DNA from: Punica granatum
Lineage: Eukaryota > Streptophyta > Magnoliopsida > Myrtales > Lythraceae
Direction of reading: 5' to 3'
DNA: 64,000 nt
Assembly: GCF_007655135.1 (NCBI RefSeq)
Contig: NC_045132.1
Location: forward strand, 17,560,534-17,624,533
The notes below the pieces were generated by a model that worked only from the letters and a program-made list of their open reading frames with translations, was not told the origin of the DNA and ran no database searches. Below, one piece after another: positions 1-11,279 of the stretch. Every line of letters starts with the position of its first letter. The stretch's first letter is position 1. The translations under genes and the position numbers were made by a program.

Positions 1-288
1 GGCAACAATACTCTCGAACCAAGCCTATGTTCACTATAATAATAATGGAGGTGTGTGCATATCATTTTAAAAACTTTTCAAGGTTAATGGTCTCATTTGA
101 ACCTTAATGTGCATCGTGTAGAGCGTTATTGTTCCACCTCGAAAAGATAGAAAGAAAATTTTGCATATATGTGGTGTTTGGGTTGCACCCTTATCAACTC
201 AACTTTTTAAATTGGAAATGTGCTCAATCATATGTACGCACATTAAAAAGAGTAAATTAATGATTTGGTCCTCCAGAGATGTATGTTA

Positions 289-575
289 TATCAAATCTGA
301 CCTCAATAATTTTTTTACATCAAATTGAACATCGAGAGATTAAGTGTACATCAAATCCGACTTCAAGATATTTTTTACATCAAATTGAACCTTGAAAGAT
401 TAAGTGTACATCAAATCTGACCTCAAGAAATTTTTTTATATCAAATTGAACATTGAGAGATTAAGTGTACATCAAATTGACCCTTGAGAGATTAAATATA
501 CATGAAATCCGACCTCAATAAATTTTTTATATCAAATTGAACCTCGAGAGATTAAGTGTACATCAAATATGACAT
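289..575. repeat. About 60-bp tandem repeat inside the MULE left TIR
   Basis: Between four and five imperfect copies of a roughly 60-bp unit follow each other. Each reads catcaaatc(c/t)gacctcaa, then a T-run, then catcaaattgaac, then gagagattaagtgta; one copy is shortened. The right TIR holds the unit once, so the array grew on the left arm only. There are no unique spacers, so it is not CRISPR-like. Confidence 0.85.
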
Positions 576-743
576 TCTCTCTTATGTCTGGATATTCTTT
601 TTTGGTGAGTAGGTATCAATATTTGGGGCTTTGTCTCAATTTGGAACAATGATCTCAATTTATCTAGTAGCCTTTTCTATCGTTCCAGTGATGAGGAATC
701 CCATGATGATTCATTAACAGCACTGTTATTTTCCCAGGAGATA

Positions 744-829
744 CACAGCAACGGTTGAGGCGAGAGACGGTTTTTCTATTCCTTTAACTGCAAATATTTT
801 AATCAAGTCTTGCCTCAACCGTTGCTGTG
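744..829. repeat. 18-bp inverted repeat (stem-loop) in the MULE interior
   Basis: CACAGCAACGGTTGAGGC at 744-761 is followed by its exact reverse complement at 812-829, with a 50-base loop. It could be a hairpin or the ends of a tiny nested element; no TSD was found. Confidence 0.6.
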
Positions 830-1366
830 ATTTTTTTTTCTTTGGTGTCCAGCTTTGATTTTAATGAGAAAATAACAAATATTTTCCTGTTTAGTTTTGC
901 TTTTGCAAATCTTTATGCTTACTAGTTGGTTTGTAAATACATTTGATAACTGGGTTTAAAAAGCTCAATCAAATTGTTATTTTGGTTCGCAGTGTTTTTA
1001 ACCTTTAATTTAGTTTTGTTGGAAAATATGATTGCGCGGGGTAAAATGAGTAATAAGAGAGGGAATGATTAAAATTGAAATAAAATAAATATATAAACCA
1101 AAATTGAAATAAAATAAATATATAATGTCATAAAACAATGGGAATTGGCAATATGATGAAAGAAAACAATCAAACAATGCCACATCAGCTGTTGAATGCC
1201 ATATCAGATTTTTCCATCCATTTTTTGACGGCATTCTAACGGAAGGTCGGATTTAATGTACACCTAATCTCTCAAGGTTCAATTTGATGTAAAAAAATTT
1301 TTGAGGTCAAATTTGATGTAACATGTATTTCTGGAGGACCAAATCATTAATTTACTCCATTAAAAA

Positions 1367-2129
1367 ACTTACTTGGTATAAAAGGGGATTATGCGTCCAT
1401 ATGGATTTACACAATATATAGTTAGATAGTATGAAATCCATGGCCATAAATTGCCTAAGTACAGAAAAGGAGGCTTGACTAGTGGTCAGTTGTTGAAACT
1501 AGGCGCTTAAGATCATATGATATGTGATGGCTCACAAATCTTTAGGCGAGCAGAGGCGTGCATATCTCTGGGGGACAATTGCTCCCCAATATTTTTAAAC
1601 ATTTACAAATTAAAGATAAAAATTAATCAACATAAATATATTTTCCCTATAAAAACACTCACGTCCCCTCTAAAAAAATTCTTCTACCGAGGATAATGTA
1701 CATATTGCCCCTCCTAAGAAAAATTATTGGATACTTTCCGTCACCCAAAATACACAGAATGCTAAGGAATTCATTCATCCACAAACCGAAAGGAAACACC
1801 CTTGTTTGTCTTCTGATCATCTTATGCTTCCTCTGTTTACCATGTCCTGATACCTCATGATGGAATCAATCCTTCTCGATCATCAGCTCCTACTTGAACC
1901 CATTCCTGAAATCAAAGATGGGGGTGCTGGAGACGAACAGAAAGAGCTAAGTTGGAAAGGGAGACGGAGAAGGGGAGGGGAAGGGAGTAGGAATTATCAA
2001 TCGGTCTGGCATTTTAAGAACTTGAAATTTAAGAATTTAAAATTTAAAATTTTGGTTTTGGTGCCTAAACTTTACCTCTCCCGAAACGATAAGTGTGTAG
2101 GTCAAAACTGTAGGATATGGCGATGCACA
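1367..2129. other. Intergenic, no gene recognised
   Basis: Short open frames here (for example 1857-2141 +) have low-complexity translations, no recognisable motif and no supporting gene structure. Nothing else is supported. Confidence 0.5.
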
Positions 2130-2457
2130 AATTTATGTTAGCAAGAGCAATATGTGTCGATAAAGACAAATCTCTGCCAATGCAATAGATGTGTTGGCAA
2201 AAATGCATTCTCTCTCAATATAATTTGAGTTGACATAGGCAACTCATGAGCCGACGCACTAAAATACGTTGCCGAAGACAACATTGTGCCACCACAAGAA
2301 AGCTTCTCCCAACTCACCATATGTGTGTTGGCCTAGTTCGGCCTTTGTCAACACATATTTTTGTCGCCGGCAAAGATTGTTTCGCACAATACTTTCCCGA
2401 TGCACTTTTGATGCGTCGACGGAAAAGTTTCGGCGTAGACACTTTTTTCCTGTAGTG
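2130..2457 (-). mobile_element. CACTA (En/Spm-type) terminal fragment
   Basis: Read on the minus strand from 2457 the sequence starts CACTACAGGAAAAAAGTGTC, the CACTA signature end. It is followed by about 300 bp rich in short related motifs of the gccgacgca / tgttggc type on both strands, typical of subterminal transposase-binding repeats. I could not find a matching CACTA end to the left, so this is probably a terminal fragment or a deletion derivative; the left boundary is approximate. Confidence 0.55.
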
Positions 2458-5400
2458 ATGGGGTGATCAATCAATTGGATGAGAGGATTTTGCATTGACT
2501 TAAGTCGTTAATATTTGTCTTCTTCGTGGAGAAAAGCCATAACGTTTTGATTATGGGTCCTCTCATGTCTCCTCTAAACGATATTAACCTAGGCAAGGGA
2601 TCATGCCATCCTAAGTTCCTAAGAAGAATTTCAAACCCTATGCCAAAATGGTCAACTAAAGGTCATGTATGTTTACTCACATGCATCACAACTTTTGGTG
2701 TTGGCTTTTATAATAAAATTCTTCTCTTTTCAATTCACTATTAATTCCCCCTCAGCTCCTGCAGAATTATAATTTAATTTAAAGCTCTAGATTGTATTGC
2801 ACCGAAAATTAAATTAAGAAATCTTATAGATTGTAATTCAAAGTTTTCATTCTATTTAAATGAGATGGTAAGTCGTTTTCTCTATTCTTATACTATAATA
2901 ATCAGTTTTCTCTTTTCTCTCGGTAAGCCGAGGTCACACTCAACCGAATGAAATTGAAAAAAGAAAATAACAATAGGCAAGTCATATATTACACATCCGG
3001 AAGGTTTGCTGGCCCGACCCCAAAGTATCACTGATGAAAAACTCCCATATGGTCAGAGAAGTATCATAGATGACAAAGTCACAGAATGACATGTCGATTA
3101 ATAAACAAAATTAATCATCCTATCTCTCGTGCTTATATACACAAATGACCTGACATTATAACATTAAATATATCATGTATACATAAATATATCTATATAT
3201 ATGTGCCGAATTTCCAGTGAAAGAAAAATTATTGCATGAGCATCAGCACCCTATGCACCCAAAAAAAAAGAAAGAAAGAAGAAACACACAATAATGCATA
3301 ATATTGTTCTAGGAAAATATTTAAAAGTAATTACTTAATGGGTTTTAGTACTGCGGGGGGATTAATTATATTGATGTTGAGCATCCAATAACGGCATCTG
3401 AAAATTCGTTGCAAAGGGTCAGGTCCCCAATGGGTTTCCACCCAAAACTAATTGAAAGAGTGGCATAGTTATATACTATAATACGTATATAAATATATAT
3501 ACCAACTAGAAGATCCTTACATATAGGGAATCATGGAATCTCTTCATATACAATGTTTTATACCTTAACAATAATCTTAGCAGAACAATAATAAACTAGT
3601 AATTTAATTTTTTATAAGTCAAGTTATTCTTGTAGGTCTTATCAACATCTCACTGCCGATGGGATCGGGCGCTTTCATATTACACGAATATCGCACATAC
3701 TCGAGAGCCTCCAACGGCTCCGTGTTATAAGGGGACCAATACTGTGAATCTGCGATTCCAATATATATACAGTTAAGGACAGTTCGCTCAATCGCTTACT
3801 CTAACGTTAGAAGGATGCATATGCCATGCCAACTATCTTAATCAGGTCGTTATATGATATAGAATCAATACCTTATTTTAGTTAATTAATTATAGTTTAT
3901 ACCAACCTCTCCCCATTCTCTAGACATGCTTACATCAAAAGGGGAAAATTGGTGACGATAAACCAAAAGATTCTCTCTCCCTCTAAAGGATATAATAAAT
4001 TTATCCAACATATAGGCAACAATGTCCAACGACACAGCCATGTCATAAACAATGTGTAACTTCTCTAATATATTCTGATGCGAATTCCGTAATAGCGAAC
4101 TAAATTTTGTACCACGTTCATTTAATCGGATTTTTTAATGTTAAAATGTCCCGGTCTTCAATTTTTTTTTTCTAATTTGTCGTGAACAATAAGTTTTTTT
4201 AATCATATGATAACTTATGCCTTCAAATAATGCTGATAGATCATACCCTACGCTTTGAATTTACCGTTCTCTGTTCTTTCAATGTTAATCCTGAATACAT
4301 TTCTTATAATTTCATGCCATATGTCGAGGATACCTAGATTTATGGTGGAGGGGTGGGGGTACAAAGCCTACCGCTCGATCGCCTTAGGTCAGAATGGGAC
4401 CACCTGTGATCACTAGATCTTCACTCATCACCATCACCTTCATCGAGAATACAGATGGTTGGTCTCTGAGTTATCTATTGACCTCGACCTACTAGCTAGT
4501 CAGTTGTAGATCTCGATCGACTTGTCTGGAGATAGCCATTCGTCGGCCATCTCTTTGCCCTGTACCTATCGGAACAGTGAATCGAAGCTCTTCCAAAAGT
4601 AGACTAGTAAGAATGAAAAGTAAAAACATGAATGGCCGAAATTTTATAACTTAATTTTAATATATCTAACATGAATGAAATGCTGAAACTGAATTATTCT
4701 ACATATACGTACATGCACTAGTATCGTACAAAAACATGTGTACTGTTCTAGGATCGCCCATATTCAAATTCACTGATTAATTTAAAATTTTAATATATGA
4801 CGTCATGTATATAGTAGATTTTGAAATTAAAATAAAATTATAAGGCTCTGTTTGGCGGCATGGACATGTCGTTTTATATAAACTCGGTAGGTTTAGGAGT
4901 TCTAGCCAACCGTGTCGTTTCTAATCCATGCCTTCTTAAAGTTGTAAATATCCTCTGCGCAAAGCAAATTGCTCAGAGTACTCAGACAGACCCTCAGAGC
5001 CCTCAGAGAGTCGCACGTGTCTTGGGATGGCATTTCACGTGGGTGATTTAAACCAAACGCATCCACCCCCCCAAAACACAAACGACGTGCTGCTTAATTA
5101 TGCTTAATTATTAACGTGTGGAACTTCATATACGATGAAGCTCAAAAAAAAAAAAAAGCAGGCATCTTCATCGATCGGGTGTCGTCGCGCGTACTAGGAA
5201 ATTCACAGGAATTGGTAATTGCAGCCCGACCCTATAGGTGGGGTTTGCTTTTGTACCTAGCAAGGTCATTGAATCATTAATTATATATGCATATACATGC
5301 ACTTAATAATGTGACGCAGATCCGCGATTACACATGGGGATCTACTAAAATCAGTTTCATGACATTTTACATGTGGGGAATAACTAATGTTATGTCTTAC

Positions 5401-5710
5401 AATGTCGGAAGTGAGCGAATCAATTTCTCTGATGACTACTATGAATCTGGATGCTCTATTATCATTGTTTCGGGACAAGATTACGGTTCAGTGGTCTGTG
5501 CTATCAGCTATGGCACACATGGAATATCGTTTGACAAAAATATTATTTTTATTACCACATCATTTGATGAAGTTGAAAAATTAAGGATTAGGAACACTGG
5601 CTTAAAGTCATTGGGTAATTACACCATATAATAATTGCACCTTAAAATTCCTCGTGATTGAGGATTACAAGTTCTTTTGTGAAGTATTGAGCTGTTTGAT
5701 TCGCTGATTC
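2458..5710. other. Intergenic, no gene recognised; one weak MITE candidate
   Basis: No coding region with homology signal is seen. At about 4844-5062 a stretch starts ggctctgtttggc and ends aaccaaacgcatcc, similar to Harbinger-type inverted ends, but the TSD is not clear. The remainder is AT-rich unique-looking DNA with short TA runs. Confidence 0.4.
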
Positions 5711-5733
5711 GGGGGGTGGGGTGGGGGGGTGGG
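5711..5733 (+). other. Strong G-quadruplex motif
   Basis: Four G tracts of 6, 4, 7 and 3 are separated by single T residues. Three-or-more-G tracts with one-base loops are the most stable class of predicted quadruplex. No gene is recognised next to it. Confidence 0.75.
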
Positions 5734-8700
5734 CACTCAGACTCCCCCAGGTCCCGCCTAGAGTTGGCGAACTTTTCTACAATTTGGCGGAAAAATAGAG
5801 CCCGGAAATTACAATTTGGGGGTCTCCGGGCTCCCAAAATTTCTCAGTCTACTTGGAAAGTCTTTCATTCTCGATAACGATATTCTTTTATGTTGTGGTC
5901 CTTTGGTTTGGGAGATTTGGGGTATTCAATCCTTGCTTTCTGATGATATCTTTGGGGTCTTCATGCCTCATTCACGTGTAATTTAATTATTTTCATTGGG
6001 CTCCGGCCCTGATTCTATTGGAAAGAGGGCGACGCTTTTCTTTCTTAATAAATAATAATAATAATTTCATTTTTTAAAAATTTTATCATTTAAAAGTATA
6101 ATTTATTTATTAATTTTTTATAAATATTCATAGATTATTATAAAATTAAAATAATAAATGAAATTTATTATTTATAAATACAACTTTATTATAATTATTT
6201 AATTATTCATTATTTATAAGCACTATTTATTATTAAATAAATAATTATAATTTACTCATATTAAAATTAAGATTTTTATTTTTTTTAAATAAATTTTGAT
6301 ATATGTTATTTTTCAATCTTAACTTAATTATTTTATTCACCTAAAAATATTACATCACAAGGGCATTATTATAAAATTACTTATCTTTCTCATCGATATC
6401 TTTTCGTACCAAACATCAATATACTTTCAAAAAAATGTAATGCACTTACCAAATGAGATAATATAACATTTCAAGAAATTTGACGTTCTCGGTTTTACTT
6501 TCTTGTAATCTAACATTCCCAGTATATACTTACTTTATTTTTTCTTCTATTTATTTATATTACAAATTTGTTTAAAATGTTAAAATGCATTGAGTATTAT
6601 ATAACTAATGTATTTAATAAGATTGACCCTTTAGATTAGACGACTATGAGATCTCAAAATTTTACCCAAAAAAGAAATGAATAGAGGTAGCACAATGCAA
6701 TCCACGGACTTTTCCAGCCAGTTATATTAAGATTTTTGTTTTTGGATGAGTAGTTATGGTAAGATATTAGTTCAATAGGTTTGATCCTCAACCTCTGGAA
6801 TTGGCCATTTTCCATTCTAAACAATTCTTTTTATTATTCATGTCCTCAATCTTTTACATTTTTGTGACTTTAGTCCAAACATCAAATTTTCCTTTAATTG
6901 TGTTGATGCATAATTTTTATTTAGAGGCAGTTTATTAATATAGATGAACCAATTCAATCGACAACCATATTTCGGTCACCTTAGCATGTTCCATCCCTTC
7001 AAACAACCTAGCAGGGGCAGTCCATCAATATTCATCTGTGTTGTACTTGTCTATCGGCATGACCCTCTCATGTTTTTATTACGTGAACTTTCTTGAAACC
7101 GCGGCCAACTGTCATCTTATTTATTTTACTCAAGATTGGTTATCTCGGAATCTCGGATGATTATTTAGGTGATCCTTTTGTTGACAGACGACTATTTTTT
7201 ACACTGTAGTCTCTTGAGCATGGGAACCAACTATGTACGCAGCATCCAATCTTACAGGTATATATACGTATATACTGCTCCTCTTAATTATGACATTTAT
7301 TATATATAAATATTGTATTTATGTGCAACAGTCTTTGACTGCAGCCAATTATGAATAGATCTTGCTTTGAGCGCTGCAGGCATCCGATGCAAATTGATGA
7401 TCGGGTAAGCCTTTAAATCATTAATTATTATTATTGATTGCTGTTGACAATACTTCTTCAAGTGCATATTGGCTAAGTGAAGATCAAAGGTGGGCATGTC
7501 TACCAAATTGACATTTATTGACACTAGCTACCTAACTAATAATTAAATTAAACTAAATTAAATGAACAAGACGGCTTAATTATTCAAATGATCAGTTATA
7601 TCATGCCTCTATTTGATTGTTAATAAACTAATACCTCGGAAATGCCAATTCATGTATCAATCAGTTAAACTGTCCATTTTCCGAAAGAGTACTCGTATAA
7701 CAAAATAATATATAATCATCACCATATATGGGTGTCGCAAAGAACAGCAAACTTAACTGATATTATTCTTATGTATTTAGTGATACGTGGAGAACTATAT
7801 GTGAATCAATTCGATGATGACCCGATTTAAATAACATTGTCGATGTCACAATCCATATATGGAGTTGACGAGTAATAGTTTTTTCTCCAATAATGGTTGG
7901 GATCGATGTGCAGTAATTGCAACCATTACGAATAACAAGGTTTGCATTAATTGCTAGATCATTGAATAGACATATAATGGCTCCAATCTTCATAAACTTC
8001 TGCATTAATCTACATTGCATTAATTATTTTCTGTTTGTTTCATAGTTGAGAGGAATTTAAGATCGCGGATACTGAATTGTGATGATTCTATAGAATTTTC
8101 AGGCTTCTCAGTTCTCATATGTATTTTTTGGTTGAATTTTTATTTATTTCTATTATCATTTTTCGGTTATTAAGAATATCCATAATCTAATATAATAAAA
8201 TAGAAATTCTAATCACTAATAAAGGGATATAAGTAATTTCACACTATTTATTTCTATTATTTGCAATCCATTAAAATCTTTAGTGAAATTTTACAATTAC
8301 CTTGAATTATACGAGGAAATATGTGTCACAAAGTTAAGCCATATCGCGTGATTTTACCCTCCAGCCTCACTAATCACAACTTATTTCATTTCTCTATTTC
8401 TTATTATTCTACCTGACATTAATATTTGTAAATTTTTTACTAAATTTGTAAGCAATTGGGCTTCTCCAACCCAAAAACTTGAATTAGTATGTTGTAAAAT
8501 TCAATCTTTAATGAATTTGTTGTTGTTTTTTTTTTTATAATCATTCCATATGGAATTTCTGCTCTCAATACCCGCCCCACGTGGCAACGACTGGGCCATC
8601 ACTTGCCACGTGCAACAAAACATCGCTCTCGACAACTGAGCACGAGGTGGGCATCTTCTTCAGTGCTCAGTTGATGGGGATAAACTAACAATGAAATGGG

Positions 8701-9728
8701 CATACTCGGGTTTACTCGGCTTGAGTTCCTCACTCGGGCCTAAACTAAAATGGGACATACTTTTGGCTGCCTACATACAAAACAACTGACCACCAACCCG
8801 GCATCATCTTTTGTGCTCGGGTGAGGGAGCTGGACTAATATGATGCGCACTTTTGATTGCTCTCGACTGAATGAGATCCCATATGAGCGCACGAAAGCAT
8901 AATCTCCTCGAGTACTATATAAAATTTTTACTGCGCACAAATCCAAAAGTTTAAGCTGGTAGATTGTGAAATCTATCTTATAAACTTGTGATTTTACCTT
9001 CCGTGCGGGATTTCTACTCCCCACAATGTCACTTTCTTTCTCGAGAGGAATTTACTCCGTCTTTCCCTCCCCCGCGCCCAACCAATTCTTCATATGTGTT
9101 AAAAGCAAGTCATTCATATTCGACCTACGAGATACGTAGAGATAAACTAATATTTTCCAACTCCATTGCCATATGAACCTGATTGACTTCCGATTTCCTT
9201 CATGCTTCATGTCTTGATATCCCAGGGGTTCTTTTTGGAGAAAGAAAATGAAGTAATTAATCACGTCACTCCTTTTCCTTTTTTTCTTCCATCATCTTCT
9301 ATGTTCTCTGATGAACGTTGAAACCAGCAGAATGCTCAAACATTCATTTTCATAACAAATCTAATTATACACTGACAAGAAAGATTTATTATGTGTAATT
9401 AAACTTAATATACTATTTCTCGTTTTGCAGTTTTTCCTCCTTATGATATATCACGATGATTCGATGCGAGGCCTTAATCCGGGGAGGAATAGGATGACAT
9501 ATAGCATGATGCAAAAAGGGTCCCAAAATTAGTAGGACTCTTGGATTCAGTACAAAGTTAAGTGTCAACGCTTCCAAAAAGAACTTCACACATGATCAGC
9601 TCACGTCTTTATCCTTTTATTTACTTGAAGTCAAGGACAATGCATGTTTCCTTGGGCCATGCATTAACATGTTGAGCAACATGGAGCTGGGAATTTTGAG
9701 GATATATATACGTACCTTTGACATCACG

Positions 9729-9732
<4 letters not shown>
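5734..9732. other. Intergenic, AT-rich, no gene recognised
   Basis: About 6040-6560 is extremely AT-rich with many TTATTTAT-like runs. The only distinct feature seen is a pair of inverted G-boxes near 8.6 kb (separate entry). Open frames of 60-95 codons show no recognisable domain. A TA microsatellite follows at about 9733-9762. Confidence 0.45.
8577..8612. promoter_or_regulatory. Paired inverted G-boxes (CACGTG)
   Basis: CCACGTGGCAA (8577-8587) and TTGCCACGTG (8603-8612) form an inverted pair, each holding a CACGTG core (8578-8583, 8607-8612), the core bound by plant bZIP and bHLH factors. No gene is recognised nearby, so function is uncertain; the pair may belong to an unrecognised repeat. 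Confidence 0.35.
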
Positions 9733-9771
<39 letters not shown>

Positions 9772-10513
9772 ATATATGTATAGCTATATATCTATGTATA
9801 CAGTCTTTTGGCTCAAAGGCCCATCTAGAGCTCCTTAACATCAGATAAGACCTGGTTTAAGCTCGAGGAAACATGAAGCAAAGCCCTACATGTTTATTAT
9901 TAGCCTTTTTTTATGAGTATATTATTAGCCTTTTCATATATTAAAATCCCCTCCTAGAGAAGAAATATATGCGCGTAAACATGTTTAACACTTGTATGGC
10001 TGGCCCGACAATAATTATGATGGCGTTCATTAATCGTTTATTCCCGAGTGATTATTTTGAGGAGAATTCGACAGAACAGTTCAGAGGAAATATCATTTTC
10101 TACTAATGTTTCTTACATAGGCACTATATGGGTCCAGTTGCCTTGCTAGGCCAGCTCCATGGCTGGTCCCAGTGGTTTATATTTGGTCTAGATGATGTCG
10201 ATCATTCATGTTTCCGAAAGCATGCCATGCCACTATTAACACTGGATGATACTCATATGATTTAGGTGTCTACGGGGTTGATTTAATGACTTTTTTTTTT
10301 GGGGTCAAAGCAGCCAACATTAAACATCAACATGTGATACCTACGTACGTCATGTTTAAGTCCAACTGATAATCTGGCTTTTATCGAATTATTTCGTCAT
10401 GACTGCTGCTCTACATGCATGTGATATGCAGCGCTAGCTCCAACTAACCGCCGATAGAGATCTGACGGCTAATAGCAGTCATCAATGCAAGATTTGTGCT
10501 CTTAATTTAAATG

Positions 10514-10588
10514 GATGTGAGGCGATAATTTATTTCATTCGGCTTTCGCCTCGTTAAACCACCGAAAAAAAAGAAGATGTGAGGCGAT
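10514..10588 (+). mobile_element. 5'-truncated SINE tail with 13-bp TSD
   Basis: GATGTGAGGCGAT occurs at 10514-10526 and again at 10576-10588. Between them are 49 bases ending in cgaaaaaaaagaa. The insert resembles the 3' end of the SINE family at 36.5 kb (ttatttcatt ... gcctc ... taaacc ... gaaaaaa). A perfect TSD plus A-rich tail indicates a retroposition that copied only the last part of the SINE. Confidence 0.65.
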
Positions 10589-11109
10589 TTTAAAACCTAA
10601 CATATGATAATTATGGGGTACAGTGCGATCTGCGATCGTATTAGCTAACTAACATGCCATAGCTTTTATGTCGATCATCTGATCTCCCCTTTGAACCAAA
10701 CATAAATAAGTGATAAACCTCATAAATGAGCTATATGTAATTTGTTGTAGTTGCGAATTAGATAAGAGAGGCAGCCAAGTGCAATTAATAGAAGGAAAGG
10801 GAAAGAACATGTGATGATGAACAGACTCAGAGGAAGGAAAGTGTTTTTATCGAGCCCATCCCCTACAAGCCAGCCAGCCTTTGCGTAAAGATTGTTCTAC
10901 CCACTAAATAAAACATAAAAATAAAAAAGATATCCAAAAGAACTCTGAAAATTCTTCTGAAAGTAATTATATTCGGGGAAAGAAATTGGTCCTTGGTCCG
11001 GAAGCCAAGTACTACGAGACTGTACATATTCTTCGTGGAGGCGTCACGACGAAGAAAATTGAGAAGTTGTCAATGGAGGTCGTTTTCCTCCTTTCTCTCT
11101 CTCTCTTAA

Positions 11110-11275
11110 TCATGTTATTCGAAAGTTCAATTGGATCGCGACTAATTTAGTCTAACTGAGTCGGCCCACTAATGGTTAAAACTCTCACAGCGTTGATTTG
11201 CTTCATTCACAATACTCGAACTCGAGACTTTATTTAATGGTAATAAATGCCGAACCGCTTGAACAAACCCACATT
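11110..11275 (-). mobile_element. tRNA-derived SINE (minus strand)
   Basis: On the minus strand an A-box-like GTTCAAGCGGTTCGGC (about 11250-11265) is followed 25-40 bases later by a B-box-like CGAGTTCGAGTA (11213-11227), the spacing of an RNA polymerase III internal promoter. The body continues with gtgggccgactcagtt, similar to the SINE at 26.8 kb. The 3' boundary and TSD could not be fixed. Confidence 0.5.
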
Positions 11276-11279
11276 AATT

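Larger units (their letters stand above)
250..1357. mobile_element. Non-autonomous MULE (Mutator-like) with long TIRs
   Basis: The ends are inverted copies of each other for about 110 bp, starting GAGTAAATTAATGATTTGG on both strands. The element is flanked by a perfect 9-bp direct repeat CATTAAAAA (241-249 and 1358-1366). A 9-bp TSD with long TIRs is the hallmark of Mutator-like elements. The left arm is longer because its inner part has expanded into a tandem array (289-575). The interior codes for nothing recognisable, so movement would need a transposase supplied in trans. The TIRs are still well matched, which suggests fairly recent insertion. Confidence 0.85.

Noticed and set aside
289..575. 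Regular repeats considered as CRISPR or a satellite
   Set aside because: Units abut with no unique spacers, occur in a plant transposon arm, and diverge as tandem copies do.
1857..2141. 94-codon plus-strand frame
   Set aside because: Low-complexity translation with no recognisable motif; overlaps the edge of the CACTA fragment.
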